A stretch of DNA of 64,000 nt from Panax quinquefolius. Lineage: Eukaryota; Streptophyta; Magnoliopsida; Apiales; Araliaceae. Under the pieces are notes generated by a model. It searched no databases. It saw only the letters and a program-made list of their open reading frames with translations, and was not told the DNA's origin. This document shows, piece after piece, positions 21,976 to 34,347 of this stretch (position 1 is its first letter; every line of letters starts with the position of its first letter). The position numbers and the translations under genes were made by a program. The stretch spans positions 8,116,311-8,180,310 of the forward strand of contig CM035170.1 in NCBI GenBank assembly GCA_020205615.1. The letters run 5' to 3'.

Positions 21976-22622
21976 CTCAATCGCTTTCATGCCAGACCTC
22001 TTCTTCTTCTCACCCCTCCTGCAACTACAAAGTCCAATCCATCGATTACACTAAAAAACCCTAACCATCTACGACCCTTACATGTCCACTGCTCCATCCT
22101 CCAAATTTCCCACCACGACTTCCTCATGTCCGACATCCAATCCGTCATCATCCCGTCCACCCGGACACTTCGCCCTCATGAATCGCTCCAATGACTCTCC
22201 CATCTTCAACCACTACTACAAATCCTCTCGCTTCAACTTTTCGAAGCCACACGTGCGACGAGCTATCTGGTAGCGTGCATTTCGTTTAAATTTGTTCCAC
22301 TTGGTGTCGAATAAAGACGTCACGCGGCGATGTTGCTTTATGGGTTCTGATATGGTGAAGTATATGAGCATGAATATCTTGGATTGTGCGCATTATCTGA
22401 CGGTGTATAATGTGGATAATTTGAAGGGGTTTGGTAAATGGATTGGGTGTATGGGATGAAGTTGTTGTATAGTGTCTTGGGAGGCGCAGGTGTGAGCGGT
22501 GTGAGAAGTCCCATGAGGACTTGTGGGTTTAACGTTGAGGCGAAGGGATGAATTGTCTTTGCTCCGCCACCTCCAATTCAACTAGAGAGTGTGGTAAGAA
22601 CTTTGTATTATAATAAAAATTG

Positions 22623-22640
22623 TTATATATATATATATAT
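22623..22640. repeat. (TA)n microsatellite
   Basis: A short TA run within the putative intron of the disrupted receptor gene. Confidence 0.8.
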
Positions 22641-22780
22641 AGCACAAAAAGCGTCTTTTATCTATTGTTAATTTTTGTATTACTATATATTTCAACTGCA
22701 GGTAGTGTTGCAGACAGTACCGGGAAGGGCCATAGACCATTTGAGGATGATGACAATGATATAAGCATCAATCAAGTGAG

Positions 22781-24394
22781 ATAAAGGATAAATATTAAAT
22801 ATTTATAACTCAATTTATCCAGATTTCAAGAATATCTAAATTGTCAACATGATCATCAATTATGGAGTAAAATTTAAGAATAATATTCATGTATCAAAAA
22901 TAATTTGGACAGAAAAGAATCAATTTTTTATCGTGACCCCATGAATAGTACCACGTGAATAGTACTTCATAAATAGTACCCCGTGAATATTAATTCATGA
23001 ATAGTACCCCGTGAATAGTACTTCATGAATAGTACCCTTGAGTGAATAGTACCCCGTAAATAATACTCTGAGTGAATAATACCTCGTAAATAATATCTCG
23101 AGTGAATAGTACCCGAGTGAATAGTACCCCATAAATAATACCCCGAGTGAATAGTACCCGAGTGAATAGTAAGAAATAATAACCTTTATGAATAAGAAAT
23201 AAATAACATCTCTTACCTTAGTAGAAGACTGGATACTGCAATAGTGAAGTAGCAGAATATTTTTCTTCTTTTTCTCTATAGCTTCTATCTCTATAATTGC
23301 TCTTGTGAGTCTTAGTGAATTGGTGAGAATGAAAGAAGAATGAACTTCTATTTATAAGAAAACATAGTTTCAATAATTGCATGATTAGGGGCTCAAATTA
23401 TTACAGTATAGTACCTTCATCTATACCTTCATTTTTAATTTAGTCATTCAAGTATTATCAATCTTGCACCACTTCCACTAATAGTACTTTAATGTGAATC
23501 AATAGTTCAATACATGTGAACCAACAGTAATTTACATGTGAACCAATAGCAATTAATTGCTCATTTATTCGATTAATTACCCGTTTGGTCAATTTAAGAT
23601 CCTGAAATCAATTATTATCGAAATAAATGTTGATTTTCACAAACACAAATAATTCCAACACAATGAAAATATTTTTATCAACAATTTCATCTTTGATGTT
23701 TCGAAGTTTGACTTTTTTTGAAAAAGTTAACTGTTGACTTTTTGACTAAAAAGTCAACGTCGAATTTTTTTGTATTTATAGTCTATTTTTACTAATTTCA
23801 TCATTTCGGACTCAAATATCACGTCCGCGTCTCTAAATTCAATCTCGAACTCAAATTTGATTTTTAATAACATTCATCATTAGTATTATAACTCACAATA
23901 TTTAACAACCAGATCATTTCCAGGAAAGAGAGGTCTTTCCGATAAGGATTTCTCCCTATTGGCGCACAATTAGGTGACCAAACTCCTTTCCTTGACAGAA
24001 TTTTATAGACATCGTTAATAATGCAAATAATAATATGAATAACTTTATCATCTCAATTATTGATTTAATAATATAAAATATTATGCAAATGATACTGTGA
24101 CAATAATTGAATCAATAATATGAGAGATATTATGCAACAATTAATGTAGCAATAATTGAATAAAACTGAGTGACTTTTCACGTAAGTATCAATAATCAAT
24201 ACCGTGTGCTACTATGTAACCACGCGTATTACTGTATTTTTATCACTGATTATTTTATGACAATTTGCTTACTTTGAATTTTTTTTACATATCACCCTTA
24301 ACTTTAACCTTTTATTAATTTAACCATTTACTAAATAGAATAATTATTATAAGAAACTTGAATACTTTCATTTCATAAAATTCGGGATCTCACA
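22781..24394 (-). mobile_element. Truncated gypsy long LTR (type B), minus orientation
   Basis: The right edge is the inverted LTR start (ATTCGGGATCTCACA). Inside, in inverse order, are the conserved block (GGTGACCAAACTCC at 23963), the TATA region (ATTTATAAG at 23348) and the GAATAGTACC array (22935-23170). The left, downstream part of the LTR is missing, so it is a fragment. Similar order and sequence occur at 17521-20690 and 49917-53704. Confidence 0.75.
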
Positions 24395-25126
24395 AAACTT
24401 ACAACAAATACTTCATAAAAATCCCCTCAATATTTTTAACAACATTTATTCATCAATAATATAACTTGCAATATCAACAACCAGATTATTCCAAGGAAAG
24501 AGGGGGCTTTTCGATAAGAATTTTTCCCTATTGGCGCAATTAGATGACCAAACCCTTTTTCTTGAAAGAACTTTCAAAACATTATTAATTATGTAAATAA
24601 TAATATGAATAACTTGTCATCTTTATTATTCATTTAATAATATAAAATATTGTAACAATAATTGAATTAATCAACGTGAGATACTATGCAGCAATTACTG
24701 TAGCAATAATTGAGTATAATTGTGTGACTTCTCACGTAAGCATCAATAATTAATACCTTGTGCTACTATGCAATCACACATATTACTTTACTTTTAACAC
24801 CGGGTATTTCAATAGTTAACGATAAGACTTCTGCCGTTATTTTTATAAAAAGATATTTCTGTCATTTTCTAACTCCGATAGTAATTCTGTTGTGGGGTCC
24901 ACCAATGATTGTGTTATCGTATGGATATTTACTGACAAAAAGAATATTCTCCGACCAAACGAATATTTCCCGACACAGCGAATATTTTATAACCACTTGC
25001 TTACTTTGTAAAATTTTTAGATATCACCCTTAACTTTAACCTTTTATCAATTTAACCATTTACTAAATAGAATAATAATTATAAGAAAATTAAATACTTT
25101 CATTTTATAAAATTCGGGGTCTTACA
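24395..25126 (-). mobile_element. Second minus-strand type-B LTR fragment
   Basis: The right edge is the inverted LTR start (ATTCGGGGTCTTACA at 25113-25126). It repeats the same U3 blocks (GATGACCAAACCC, CTCACGTAAGCATCAATAAT). It abuts the preceding fragment in the same orientation, so two partial LTRs lie in tandem. Confidence 0.75.
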
Positions 25127-26396
25127 TGTCTAGTTTTGTGGCCTTTGTTACTTGAGTAAATAAACCAGAGGGGATTGTATTTACACCTAGCGCCCTAAGG
25201 TCTTAATGGTCTGGGAGTCGTTGGTCGAAAGCTCGTTAAGGTAGCATTGAAAAGCCTAAGGGAATAAGATATTGCAAAGCCATGTGTATAAAAAAATGAA
25301 TAAAATGGGAAATAAGAGCAAAAAGCCCCCGTAAATAAAAAATAAACCATAAAGTACCCTATTTGGACCCTTGATATTGGTAATTGTTTGATTTTAGTTG
25401 GATTTTGACTTTTTTAAAATTCTTGAGTTTACACTGTATAATGCCTTCAAAGAGACTTGTTATGTATTGAATTTAAATTTACATCAGTTAGCATGGGTGT
25501 TGAGCACATACGCACTATATCAGTGATAACAGTTTAAGATTTGATGATTGATAGAAATTTATTGATTGGTTTTGACATGAAGTATTGTCATGTTTGCTTG
25601 ATTTCTCTGAGCAGACTTGTTTCTATCACTATTGTTGGATTCGTAGGCATATAGATTAGTTGCATTCCATTCCATTGCATTGCATAGCATTTTTGTTTTG
25701 CTTTGTGCTCGAGGACTAGCACGGGTTTAAGTTTGGGGGAGTTTGATGAGTGGGCTTTATACCTATGAATCGGTCTCTAATTCGAGCTTAAACTGTGTTA
25801 ATTCTTTATTTTTGTGATTCGTTTTACTTTTTATTGTTGTTTTATGTTTAGGTGTGGTGGCGTAGTATGTGTGGCTTAAAAGGTGGTTTTGTGGCGAAAC
25901 TTGGCAAATAAATGAGCAAAAGTTGAACTTAAACCTTATTTGATTGTAATTCACATAAAGATATAGTGAATTAGTTGATTAAGGTGTTTAGCTTAATTCT
26001 ATCTAATTTGTGGATTTAAGTTAATATGGTATTAATGCATCGAGAGATGGCTAGTTCTACTTATGCGTTCTTAATTAATAAACTGGGATAGTGAATTGAA
26101 CTGAAATAGGGTGTAGTAATCAGAGTGAGATTTTAAAGTGAAGTTGTAAGCCTAATTCTCCAATAATTGCTTGAAATTTCAGTTTTAAGTTTGTTGATTG
26201 CTTGGTATTTTTAGTTTTTATTAGTTATAATTATTGATTTGGGATAGTTTAATAAAATTTGGATTAATATAAAGATGGTAATTGTTAGAATTAATTTCAT
26301 ACTAGTTTCTGTGGGAACGATACTCGACTTATCACTGCATTACTTGTTGACCACGTGCACTTGCGTGTGAGCATAATTAGAATTTACGACCCAACA
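25127..26396 (+). mobile_element. Athila/Tat-like gypsy element, 3' end with LTR
   Basis: A polypurine tract (GTTTGGGGGA at 25731-25740) is followed directly by an LTR (25744-26396). The LTR starts TGATGAGTGGGC and ends ACGACCCAACA. Its inner motif TGGGAACGATACTCGACTTA is typical of Athila/Tat-type LTR ends (recalled). Upstream (25127-25743) is noncoding internal sequence of the same element. The 5' part is missing. Confidence 0.7.
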
Positions 26397-26403
26397 ATAA
26401 GCA

Positions 26404-26930
26404 TTAAATTTTAGCACCATCATCTGTTACTACCATATAATCAACATATATAATCAAGGCAGTGAGTTTACCCATGTTATGCTTTATAAACAAGGTATGA
26501 TCTGAGTTGCATTGAGTGTAACCAAACTTTTTCATGACTTGAGTAAATCTACTAAACCAAGCTCTAAGAGATTGTTTCAAGTCATACAAAGCCTTACTGA
26601 GTTTGCAAACTCGAATGGTACCTTCATATTCTAAAATTCCAGGAGGTGGATCCATATACACATCTTCTGTAAGGTTTTCATGTAGTAATGCATTTTTGAC
26701 ATCGAATTGGAGTAAAGGCCAATCTTTATTAGCTGCTAATTAAAGACAGAAGAACTCGTACATTTTTAAGTTTAGTAACTGGAGCAAAAGTTTCTTGATA
26801 GTCAACCCTATAAGATTGTGTGTACCCATTGGCGACAAGTCTCGCCTTGAATATTTCAATAGTTCCATTTGCATTATTTTTTAAAACAAAGACCCATCGG
26901 CATCCAACAGTTTTTACTATTTTCTTTCAT
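26404..26930 (-). pseudogene. Copia reverse-transcriptase fragment
   Basis: On the minus strand, copia RVT_2 motifs read CRWVF, then IEIFKARLVANGYTQ, then FAPVTKL, YMDPPPG, VCKLSKALYDLKQ, WFSRF and LIIYVDYMVV (normally YVDDM; the second catalytic Asp is Tyr here). Stops and frame changes interrupt it. It lies directly beside the Athila-like LTR but belongs to a different superfamily. Confidence 0.8.
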
Positions 26931-26993
26931 AAAATGTAAATATTGCAAGAAATTCTTTCTGGAAAATTTTCAGAGCCAAATGATTATATAGGT

Positions 26994-27213
26994 GTGACGC
27001 CCCCAAAATCGGTATACATCACCTATTCTGAGTCGCCAAATACATGATACAAAATTCAAATACAACTTAATTATACAACAGTCGTGTAAAATACGACTAA
27101 ACATATGCTGTGAGTTTTAATACAAATATTGTCATCTAGACAATATACAAACTCAATGGGGTCCTCATTACATTTATTATCACACTATTTCATAGAATAG
27201 TGAGGACTACTAA
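26994..27213 (-). mobile_element. Older type-B LTR end, left part (continues at 47806)
   Basis: The inverted LTR terminus (GACGCCCCCAAAATCGGTAT) runs to AGTGAGGACTACTAA, where element 1 is inserted. The same LTR resumes after the target duplication at 47806. Confidence 0.75.
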
Positions 27214-29935
27214 TGTAAGACCCCAACTTATTATTAATGAAATTTAATTTTCTCTATTTATTATTTTGAAGGTTGATGTGATTAATGTGGATAGTTAGGG
27301 GTAAAATACGCAAATACTTCAAAATAAGCAAGTGGTTATAAAATATTCATTGTTGTCGGGGAATATTCGTTTGGTCGTGGAATATTAAATGCTTCGTCGG
27401 GAATATTAAATGCGGCCAAGCGCGACCATGTGTGGCCCCCATAACTAAAAGCGATTGGATGAAGAAAATGACAAATATAAGTGGTTTAAAAATAACTTGG
27501 CGTAGTTATTACAGATTAATCTTTGTTAAAATACCCGGTGGTTAAAACACAAGATAACACATGGTATTGCACCAATTATTGATTCTTACGTGAAGGCACT
27601 ACTCGATAATGGTTACGATAATTCTTGCTCAATATTTTATTGAGTTAATAATTGTCTGCGTTGATATTTTATATTCTTTGTTGTTTCATAATTGTCATTA
27701 CACGGTATTTTTCATTATCGAAGCAATAATTCATATTATCTGAATAATATTATTAGATAACATTATTGGCAATGTCTAGAAAGTTACATCTAAGGAGAGG
27801 TTTGGTCACCTAATTGCGGCGCCAAGAAGAAGAAATTCTTATTGAAAGCCCCTCTTTCTGAGGCTGCACAGTTTATCGATATTGTGATTACGTAATATTA
27901 TTTGTGAATAATTAATTATTGATTCATATGATGAGGAAAATATTGATTTTATGTGGATATAGATGGAGAAAAATTTTAATGTGACAATTGTTGAAAATTA
28001 AAATTTTATCTTTTTCGATAAAATAATTCATTTAAATATATTATTATATTTTAATAATATAATAATGGTGATATTTTTACAACGAATGTGGGATATATGA
28101 GTATCTGAGGAGGAAGAGTATTTTGTTTGCAATAAATGTTTAAAACATGTTAAACATGTCGGTGGACCCCATTTATTGGTGAAATTTGATTATAAACTTG
28201 TAAAATCGCCTGTTTATGGATTTCGGTCAATTTCTATTTGGAATTTGGAAAAACTTTCTTACGCAAAGTTGTAGAGAATTGAATTTTCTATAAAAACACG
28301 CGAGATTTGAATTTTTTGATAGAAGGGCTATTTATTATGAATTATTGAAGTTAGAAGCTCAAAAATAATTGATTTTTGAAGTTTAAAATATTTTAAATAA
28401 TAAAAACGTTTTTGTTTTGTTTTGTGGGCTACAACATGTGCATAATGAGCTGAGATCAGATCTAGGAAGGTGGGCGTGAAAATCTTAATATATATATTAA
28501 TATTATATTAAATTTTACGCTTTTGGTGTTCTAAGCATTTTCCTATAAATAGGGTCTTGGGTTAGAATTGAAAATCACACCGTAAATCAAGTTTTCTCTC
28601 TATATTATCGGCGTATTCTTGTGAGTATTTTGAGTATACTTTGAGTATTGTTAGACGGTGCAAGTTCCTTGACAAAGACTATATAACCCGTATTCCAAAT
28701 TTAAAGTACTAATCTTTCGAGGTAAGGGATGTTATTTTTTTCTCAAATGATATTATTTCTTCAATATCATTATCTTTGAAATATTGGTTGAAACTTTTTA
28801 TCAAATTTGGAACTTTTTTCATGTCGGGGTTACTATTCATGAGTTACTATTCACGAGTTACTATTCATGAGTTACTTATTCACGAAGTTCTTATTCACGA
28901 GTACTATTAAGCGAAGCGTGAAGATGTTTTTGTGAAATTTCTATCTTTTGGTGTGAGTTACTATTCACGTATATGACACTATTCACGTATCTGACACTAT
29001 TCACGAATCACGGCACTATTCAATAGAAAAATGAAATTTCTTCTTTTTGTCCAAAATATCTATTATGGATACTAGCTTTGATTGTATCCATGTTTTGATC
29101 ATTCTTGAATTTTACACCACCGTAATTATTTTTGAGGTATTTTTGACGTGGATAAAACAAAGTCTGAATCCTTAATCCTTAATCCTTGTCATTTTGTTTC
29201 ACCGGATTCGTTTCTTTAAAAATATTTTTCATCATCCTCGGTCTTAAATGATGATATTATTGAATATCTTTGGCAGATGGTCAAAGATGAATGATTTCTG
29301 AAGAATATCTTTGGTAGTAGTGCAAAGATGAGCAGTGTTTAGATGAACATGACCAATGATGAATATCTTTGGCACATAGTGCAAAGATGAATATTTGATT
29401 CGAGATGTATATTGATTGATGTTACGAGGGATAAAAGATGAGCGATGAACTTTTAAATTCATACATAGAAGATAGTAGTTTGCATTCTCTACTTAACTCT
29501 TCTAATGAATTATTATTTCATTGCGAATATTGATTTAAAATTTGTTGTCTATTGTATTCTATTAGATTTTTCCTGTTGAAGACTAACGATAATTTGTTGT
29601 ATATTATCTTAGCCATAATATTCTTTCTTTGGGCTAGTTGAGCTCACCCTTTTCCTTTTTGTTCCATTTTCTTCTCGGGAGGCGAGAATATAGCGAGTAC
29701 TGCAGTGGGGTATGGAATGAAGGTTTTATAAAGAATTGTTTAGTAGTCCTCACCATTTTGTAAAATAATGTATCAATAAATGTGATGAGGATTTATTTGA
29801 GTATAGATATTGTCTAGAAGATAATATTTGTATTCAAACTCACGCTTTCTGATTGTAATAATAAAGTTGTAGTTGTTTACATGCGGTATTGACAACTCGG
29901 AATAGGTGATGTATACCTATTTTGGGGGCGTCACG
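27214..29935 (+). repeat. 5' LTR of gypsy element 1
   Basis: Paired with 45075-47805. Order: TGTAAGACCCC start, GTTTGGTCACCTAATTG block (27808), TATA box at 28544, short tandem array (28825-29010), hairpin units (29257-29400), then CCTATTTTGGGGGCG at the end. Confidence 0.85.
28544..28552 (+). promoter_or_regulatory. LTR TATA box
   Basis: TATAAATAG, at the same place in each long LTR of the window. Copies are at 50882, 55243, 57944 and 63880, and inverted near 35802 and 43380. The following AGAATTGAAAATCACACC stretch is conserved among the type-A copies, so transcription probably starts there. Confidence 0.6.
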
Positions 29936-29937
29936 GT

Positions 29938-29948
29938 TGGTATCGAGC
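29938..29948 (+). other. Primer-binding site of element 1 (altered)
   Basis: TGGTATCGAGC directly follows the LTR. The initiator tRNA-Met complement is TGGTATCAGAGC, so the CAG is reduced to CG. Confidence 0.75.
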
Positions 29949-30117
29949 TTAGGATATGATCTCAAGGAGATCGGGAATAGAACTAGGATGGGAGGCGAGT
30001 AAATCCTTCGCTAGTGTGTCCTACCTAAAGCTTATTTTTTAGTTGGTCGATATATAAGGATATTATGTGATATATTGATTTCCTTAATTAACCCTTGTTT
30101 TATAGCGGTGTTTGAGA

Positions 30118-31260
30118 ATGTCGTGAGAATATTAACAATGGAAATGAGACCGTGGAGATGCTATACTCACCAACGAGGAGAGAACGTCACAACAGTGGCA
30201 ATGTTCCTCTCATGAACAACACCACCGGCGGATGATGAGCGAGGGATGTTTAGAAGCTTTTTGCGATTCATGCAAAATCAAACGAGGGAGACTCGTGTTC
30301 AAAATACGAGGAGGAAATGATAGCAATTCACGGGTTATCACAAATGCAAGATTCAAAGAGTTGGGACCACGAAATTTAAGGAAAGCGGGATCCGATCATG
30401 GCGGAAACATGGGTCAAACAAATTACCAAGATATTCGATGTCTTGGGATGCACGGAGAAACAGAAGGTTACATTCGCCACCTTTATGTTAGTGGCGAAAG
30501 CGCAACTCTTGGTGGGAGTGCGTGAAGCGTACCCATCCATCCACCGCACGGCATGATGTCTTAGAAGCGTTTGAAACTATTTAATGACAAATACTTTCAC
30601 GAAAGTGTTACGTCATATGAAGGAAGTGGAGTTCATCAGATTAGAGCAAAACAACATGATTTGTCTCGATGCGAGGCAAAGTTTGCGAGTTATCCGAGTT
30701 TGCACCTCATTTGGTGGAGAATGAGGAGCGTGTGACACGGATGTTTCTTAGAGGTTTGAAACCCGGCATACGTCGATATCTCATTTCTCATAAACTTTCT
30801 CTCTATTCGGATGTTGTAAGCAGGGCTCAATTATTAGAAGCGAGATAACGAGTACTATCAACCGAGGGACCACAACCGAGGATCGTGCAGAGATAGCGAT
30901 CAACGAATAATGATAACCAAATGGGAGAAAGAAAAGCAGACGGACAAAAATGGTAACCACTCTGGTGGTAATCATGGCCATGAAAATAGAAGAAGCGAGT
31001 CGGGGAGGAGATTTTAAAAGAGGAGATTTAACAATGACCATGTGAAGGCGACGGTCTTGGCTGAACAAGAATCGGTTCTAAGGGAGGAGAACGACCACCC
31101 CATTCATATCTTATAAATCGGAAAGAGGGACATATCAGGTCAAAACCGCCCACAACAGTTCAAGGTATGCTATAATTGTGGAAAGGAAGGACATATCGCT
31201 CGAGATTATGCGATGGCGAAACCTAGTTCAATGAGGGGACGGTGACTCAAAAGATCCCGA
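30118..31260 (+). pseudogene. Gag of element 1, frame-broken
   Basis: Pieces in changing frames include QITKIFDVLG-like, VEFIRLEQNNM, RMFLRGLKPGIRRYLIS and SLYSDVVSRAQLLEA, the capsid (Retrotrans_gag) pattern. Near the end are a degraded CCHC knuckle (KREGHIRSK-like, 31105-31150) and CYNCGKEGHIARDY (31168-31209), in which the last Cys is Tyr. Small indels break the frame many times. Confidence 0.75.
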
Positions 31261-31339
31261 GAAAAGTCAAAGTCAACGATTAGGGAAGAAGCGTTTGTTG
31301 TGATTTGTCATAATGCGAGAACCCAAACGAGGTGATCAC

Positions 31340-34300
31340 GGGTAAGCTATTTATAAATTCTTGCGAAGTTTATACCTTACTTGATACTGGGTGCTACCCA
31401 TTCATTTATCTCTCCCGCATGTGCTCAGCGTTTAAACTTGACTCAGGAGAAATTAGACTTTGACCTATCTGTGGAAACTCCGTTAGGAGAAACTTTCATC
31501 ACATCCAATGTTTATAAATCTTGTTTGATTCAAGTTGGCACCATTACCTTACACCATTGACCTTATCTCTTTAAAGATACTTGCTTTTGATGTGATTTTA
31601 GGGATTGATTAGTTAACTACTCATCATGCCAAAATTGATTGTTTTAAAAGGTTGTTAGTTTTCATATTCCTAACCAACTGTTATGCGAATTCAAGCAACT
31701 AAACCATTAAAATCAATCAACGTCATATCTAATCATAAAGCTATTAGTTTATTGAAAAGCGGATGTCAAGCTTTCTTAGCCCATGTTATGGATTTGAATA
31801 AAGACACGTCAAATTTGAATAATATTCCTGTTGTTATTGACTTTCTGACGTATTTCCGAAGAACTTCTGGTTTACCCCGAGCGTGAAGTTGAATTCTTTA
31901 TTGATCTTGAACACAGTACAAGCCCATTTCTAAAACCCCATATCGAATGGCTCTATTGAACTTGAGAGTTAAAGGTCCAACTACGAGAATTGTTGGACAT
32001 CGATTTCATTCGTCCTAGTACATCTCCTTGGGGTGCTCTATTTTATTTGTAAAGAAGAAAGACGGGAGTATGCGACTTTGTATTGACTATCAAGAATTGA
32101 ACCATGTCACCATCAAGAATAGGTATCCTCTACCTCGTATTGATGACTTGTTTGACCAATTTGCAAGGGGCACAATTCTTTTCAAAATCGATCTTAGATT
32201 ACGGATATCATCACCAAGATTAGAATCGAGGATATTCCAAAGCGCCTTTAGAACTTCGGTATGGGCATTATGAATTCTTAGTCATGTCTTTCGGATTGAC
32301 TAATGCTCCCGCGACTTTTCATGGATATGATGAACCGAGTATTCAAGGAATATTTGGATCGATTCGTTGTTGTCTTTATTGATGACATCCTTATATATTC
32401 CAAAAGTCGTGAAGATCATGAGCACCATTTGAAGTTTGGTACTCCAAAGGCTTCGTGAAAACAAACTATATGCCAAATTGAAGAAATGCGAGTTACGGCT
32501 TGAGGAAGTAGCATTCCTTGGGCACGTGGTGTCGAAACATGGAGTATCTGTTGATCCGTGAAGATTGAAGCAATCAAAGTTAGGAGCAATCAAGCCTATG
32601 ATCAAGTCACGTAGCTTTTGGGCTTAAATTTGGTTATTATCGGAGATTCGTGGAAGGGTTTTCTCGAATTGCTACTCCATTAACTCGACCTAACTCGGAA
32701 GGATACAAAATTCGTTTGGAGTGAAGAATGCGAGAAGAGTTTCCAAGAGCTTAAGAGGAGACTTATTTGGCACTGTTATAACAATACCATCTGGTTCGGA
32801 TGGATTTGTTATCTCTGATGATGCTTGAGCAAAGGGTTAGGATGTGTTCTCATGCAACGTGGGAAAGTCATAGCCTATGCCTCGCGACAACTTAAAGAGT
32901 ATGAGAGGAATTATCCTACTCATGATCTAGAGTTAGCGGCCGATCGTTCCGCCGCTAAAGATATGGAGGCACTATCTATATGGGGAAAAAGTGGAGATAT
33001 ATTCGGACCATAAAAAGCCTTAAATATTTCTTCACTCAAAAAGAACTCAACATCGCAGCGGCGACGTTGGCTCGAGCTATTGAAAGACTACGACCACACT
33101 ATTCAATACCATCCTGGAAAAGCGAATGTGTAGTGGTAGCGCGTTGAGTAGAAGATCATATCACGAGGAGCGAGTGCGATGATGTCAAGTATACGACGTA
33201 GAGCCAACTTTAATAGAAAAGTTAAGGTTGCTCGAGCCACCAAACCAGAGTGATCGTATGAAGAAGAAAGTACAAGAAGGAGCTATTCGGGCGAGAATTG
33301 ATGAAGAAGGAATACTTGAGTCCACTCTAGACTTTGTGTTCCTAACAACTCGATTTGAAGTACAAGATTATGATGGAGGCACATAATACACTATTTGCAA
33401 TCCATCACGGAAGTACTAAAATGTATCGTGATCTTCGACATACATTTTGGTGGAACAATATGAAGAGAGAGATTGCAAAGTTTATCTCGATGTGTTTAAC
33501 TTGTCAACGTGTAAAGGCGGAGCATCTAGTACCTAAGGTCTCATTGCAACCACTTGAGATTCCGAAATGGAAGTGGGAACACATTACCATGGATTTCGTT
33601 ATGGGTCTTCCTACGGTTTCTCAGGGCATCAATGCTATTTGAGTTATTGTTGATAGATTAACCAAGTCTGCTCATTTCTTGCCGACACGGAGATTTATTC
33701 ACTTGAGCGTCTTGCTAGTATGTGCGTGAATGAGATTGTGAGGTTGCATGGCATGCTGTATCCATAGTTTCGGATCGTGACCCAAGATTCACTTCAAGAT
33801 TTTGGGTTAGCTTGCAAAAAGCTATGGGCACGCAGTTCTGATTCGATTCGGCATACCATCCTCAAACGGACGGACAATCGGAAAGGACTATTCAAACTCT
33901 TGATGATTTATTAAGACTCGTGTCCCTGTACTTCAAAAGCGGTTGGGATAAGTATTTACCATTGGTGGAATTCTCCTACAACAACGATTATCGAGCAAGT
34001 ATAGTGTAGCTCCATTTGAAGCATTATATGGACGAAAGTGTCGCTCTCTCGGTATGTTGGGACGAGGTGGGTGAAGCAACACTTTGTTGGGACCCGAGTT
34101 GATACGTATGACTACTGGAAAAGAACCAAATGATTCGACAACGTATACAAACGGCACAAGATCGACAAAAGAGTTATGCGGATCTTCATCGAAAGGGCGT
34201 GGAATTTAGTGTAGGGGATCATGTATTATTGCGAGTTGCTCCATGGAAGGGAGTTACAAGATTTGGGAAGAGAGAAAGCTCGATCCACGATTTATTGGTC

Positions 34301-34347
34301 CATTTCAAATTCTTGACCGAGTAGGAAATGTAGCCTATAGACTTGTT
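31340..34347 (+). pseudogene. Pol of element 1 (PR, RT, RNase H, IN), truncated by element 2
   Basis: In order: protease LLDTG (31380-31391, followed by one extra G that shifts the frame), and RT with [20 protein letters not shown] (32040-32100). Next come [21 protein letters not shown], and [14 protein letters not shown] around 32365-32410 (the catalytic FIDD box). RNase H shows DGFVI...[19 protein letters not shown] (32800-32900). The integrase zinc finger is HHGSTKMYRDLRHTFWWNNM...CLTCQRVKAEH (33393-33530), with the core WEHITMDFVMGLP (33575-33612). The integrase tail ends in DRVGNVAYRL at 34345, where element 2 begins. Stops and indels occur between most blocks. Confidence 0.85.

Larger units (their letters stand above)
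17041..22596 (+). pseudogene. GUB_WAK-type receptor-like ectodomain gene, split by a retrotransposon
   Basis: The first piece (17041-17228) encodes a hydrophobic signal peptide (TTFLLLLLLSFPSLTFC). It is followed by CRTTCNNNIPINYPFGIDD and GCGAPPYQKMLN, the start of a galacturonan-binding GUB_WAK domain. The gene resumes after the insertion at 21976-22596 with pieces such as IYDPYMSTC, NCSNDSP-like and CAHY...VYNVDNLKG. It ends at a GT donor after a TREC-like segment near 22595. A short further exon-like piece follows a CAG at 22701. Genes of this type encode secreted or membrane proteins with Cys-rich extracellular domains, sometimes fused to kinases; no kinase is seen here. Besides the 4.7-kb insertion, the 3' piece carries several frame changes, so it was probably decaying in parallel. 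Confidence 0.75.

Noticed and set aside
24758..25033. 91-codon plus-strand open frame with hydrophobic stretches
   Set aside because: It lies in an inverted gypsy LTR U3 region. Equivalent frames in the other LTR copies are not conserved.
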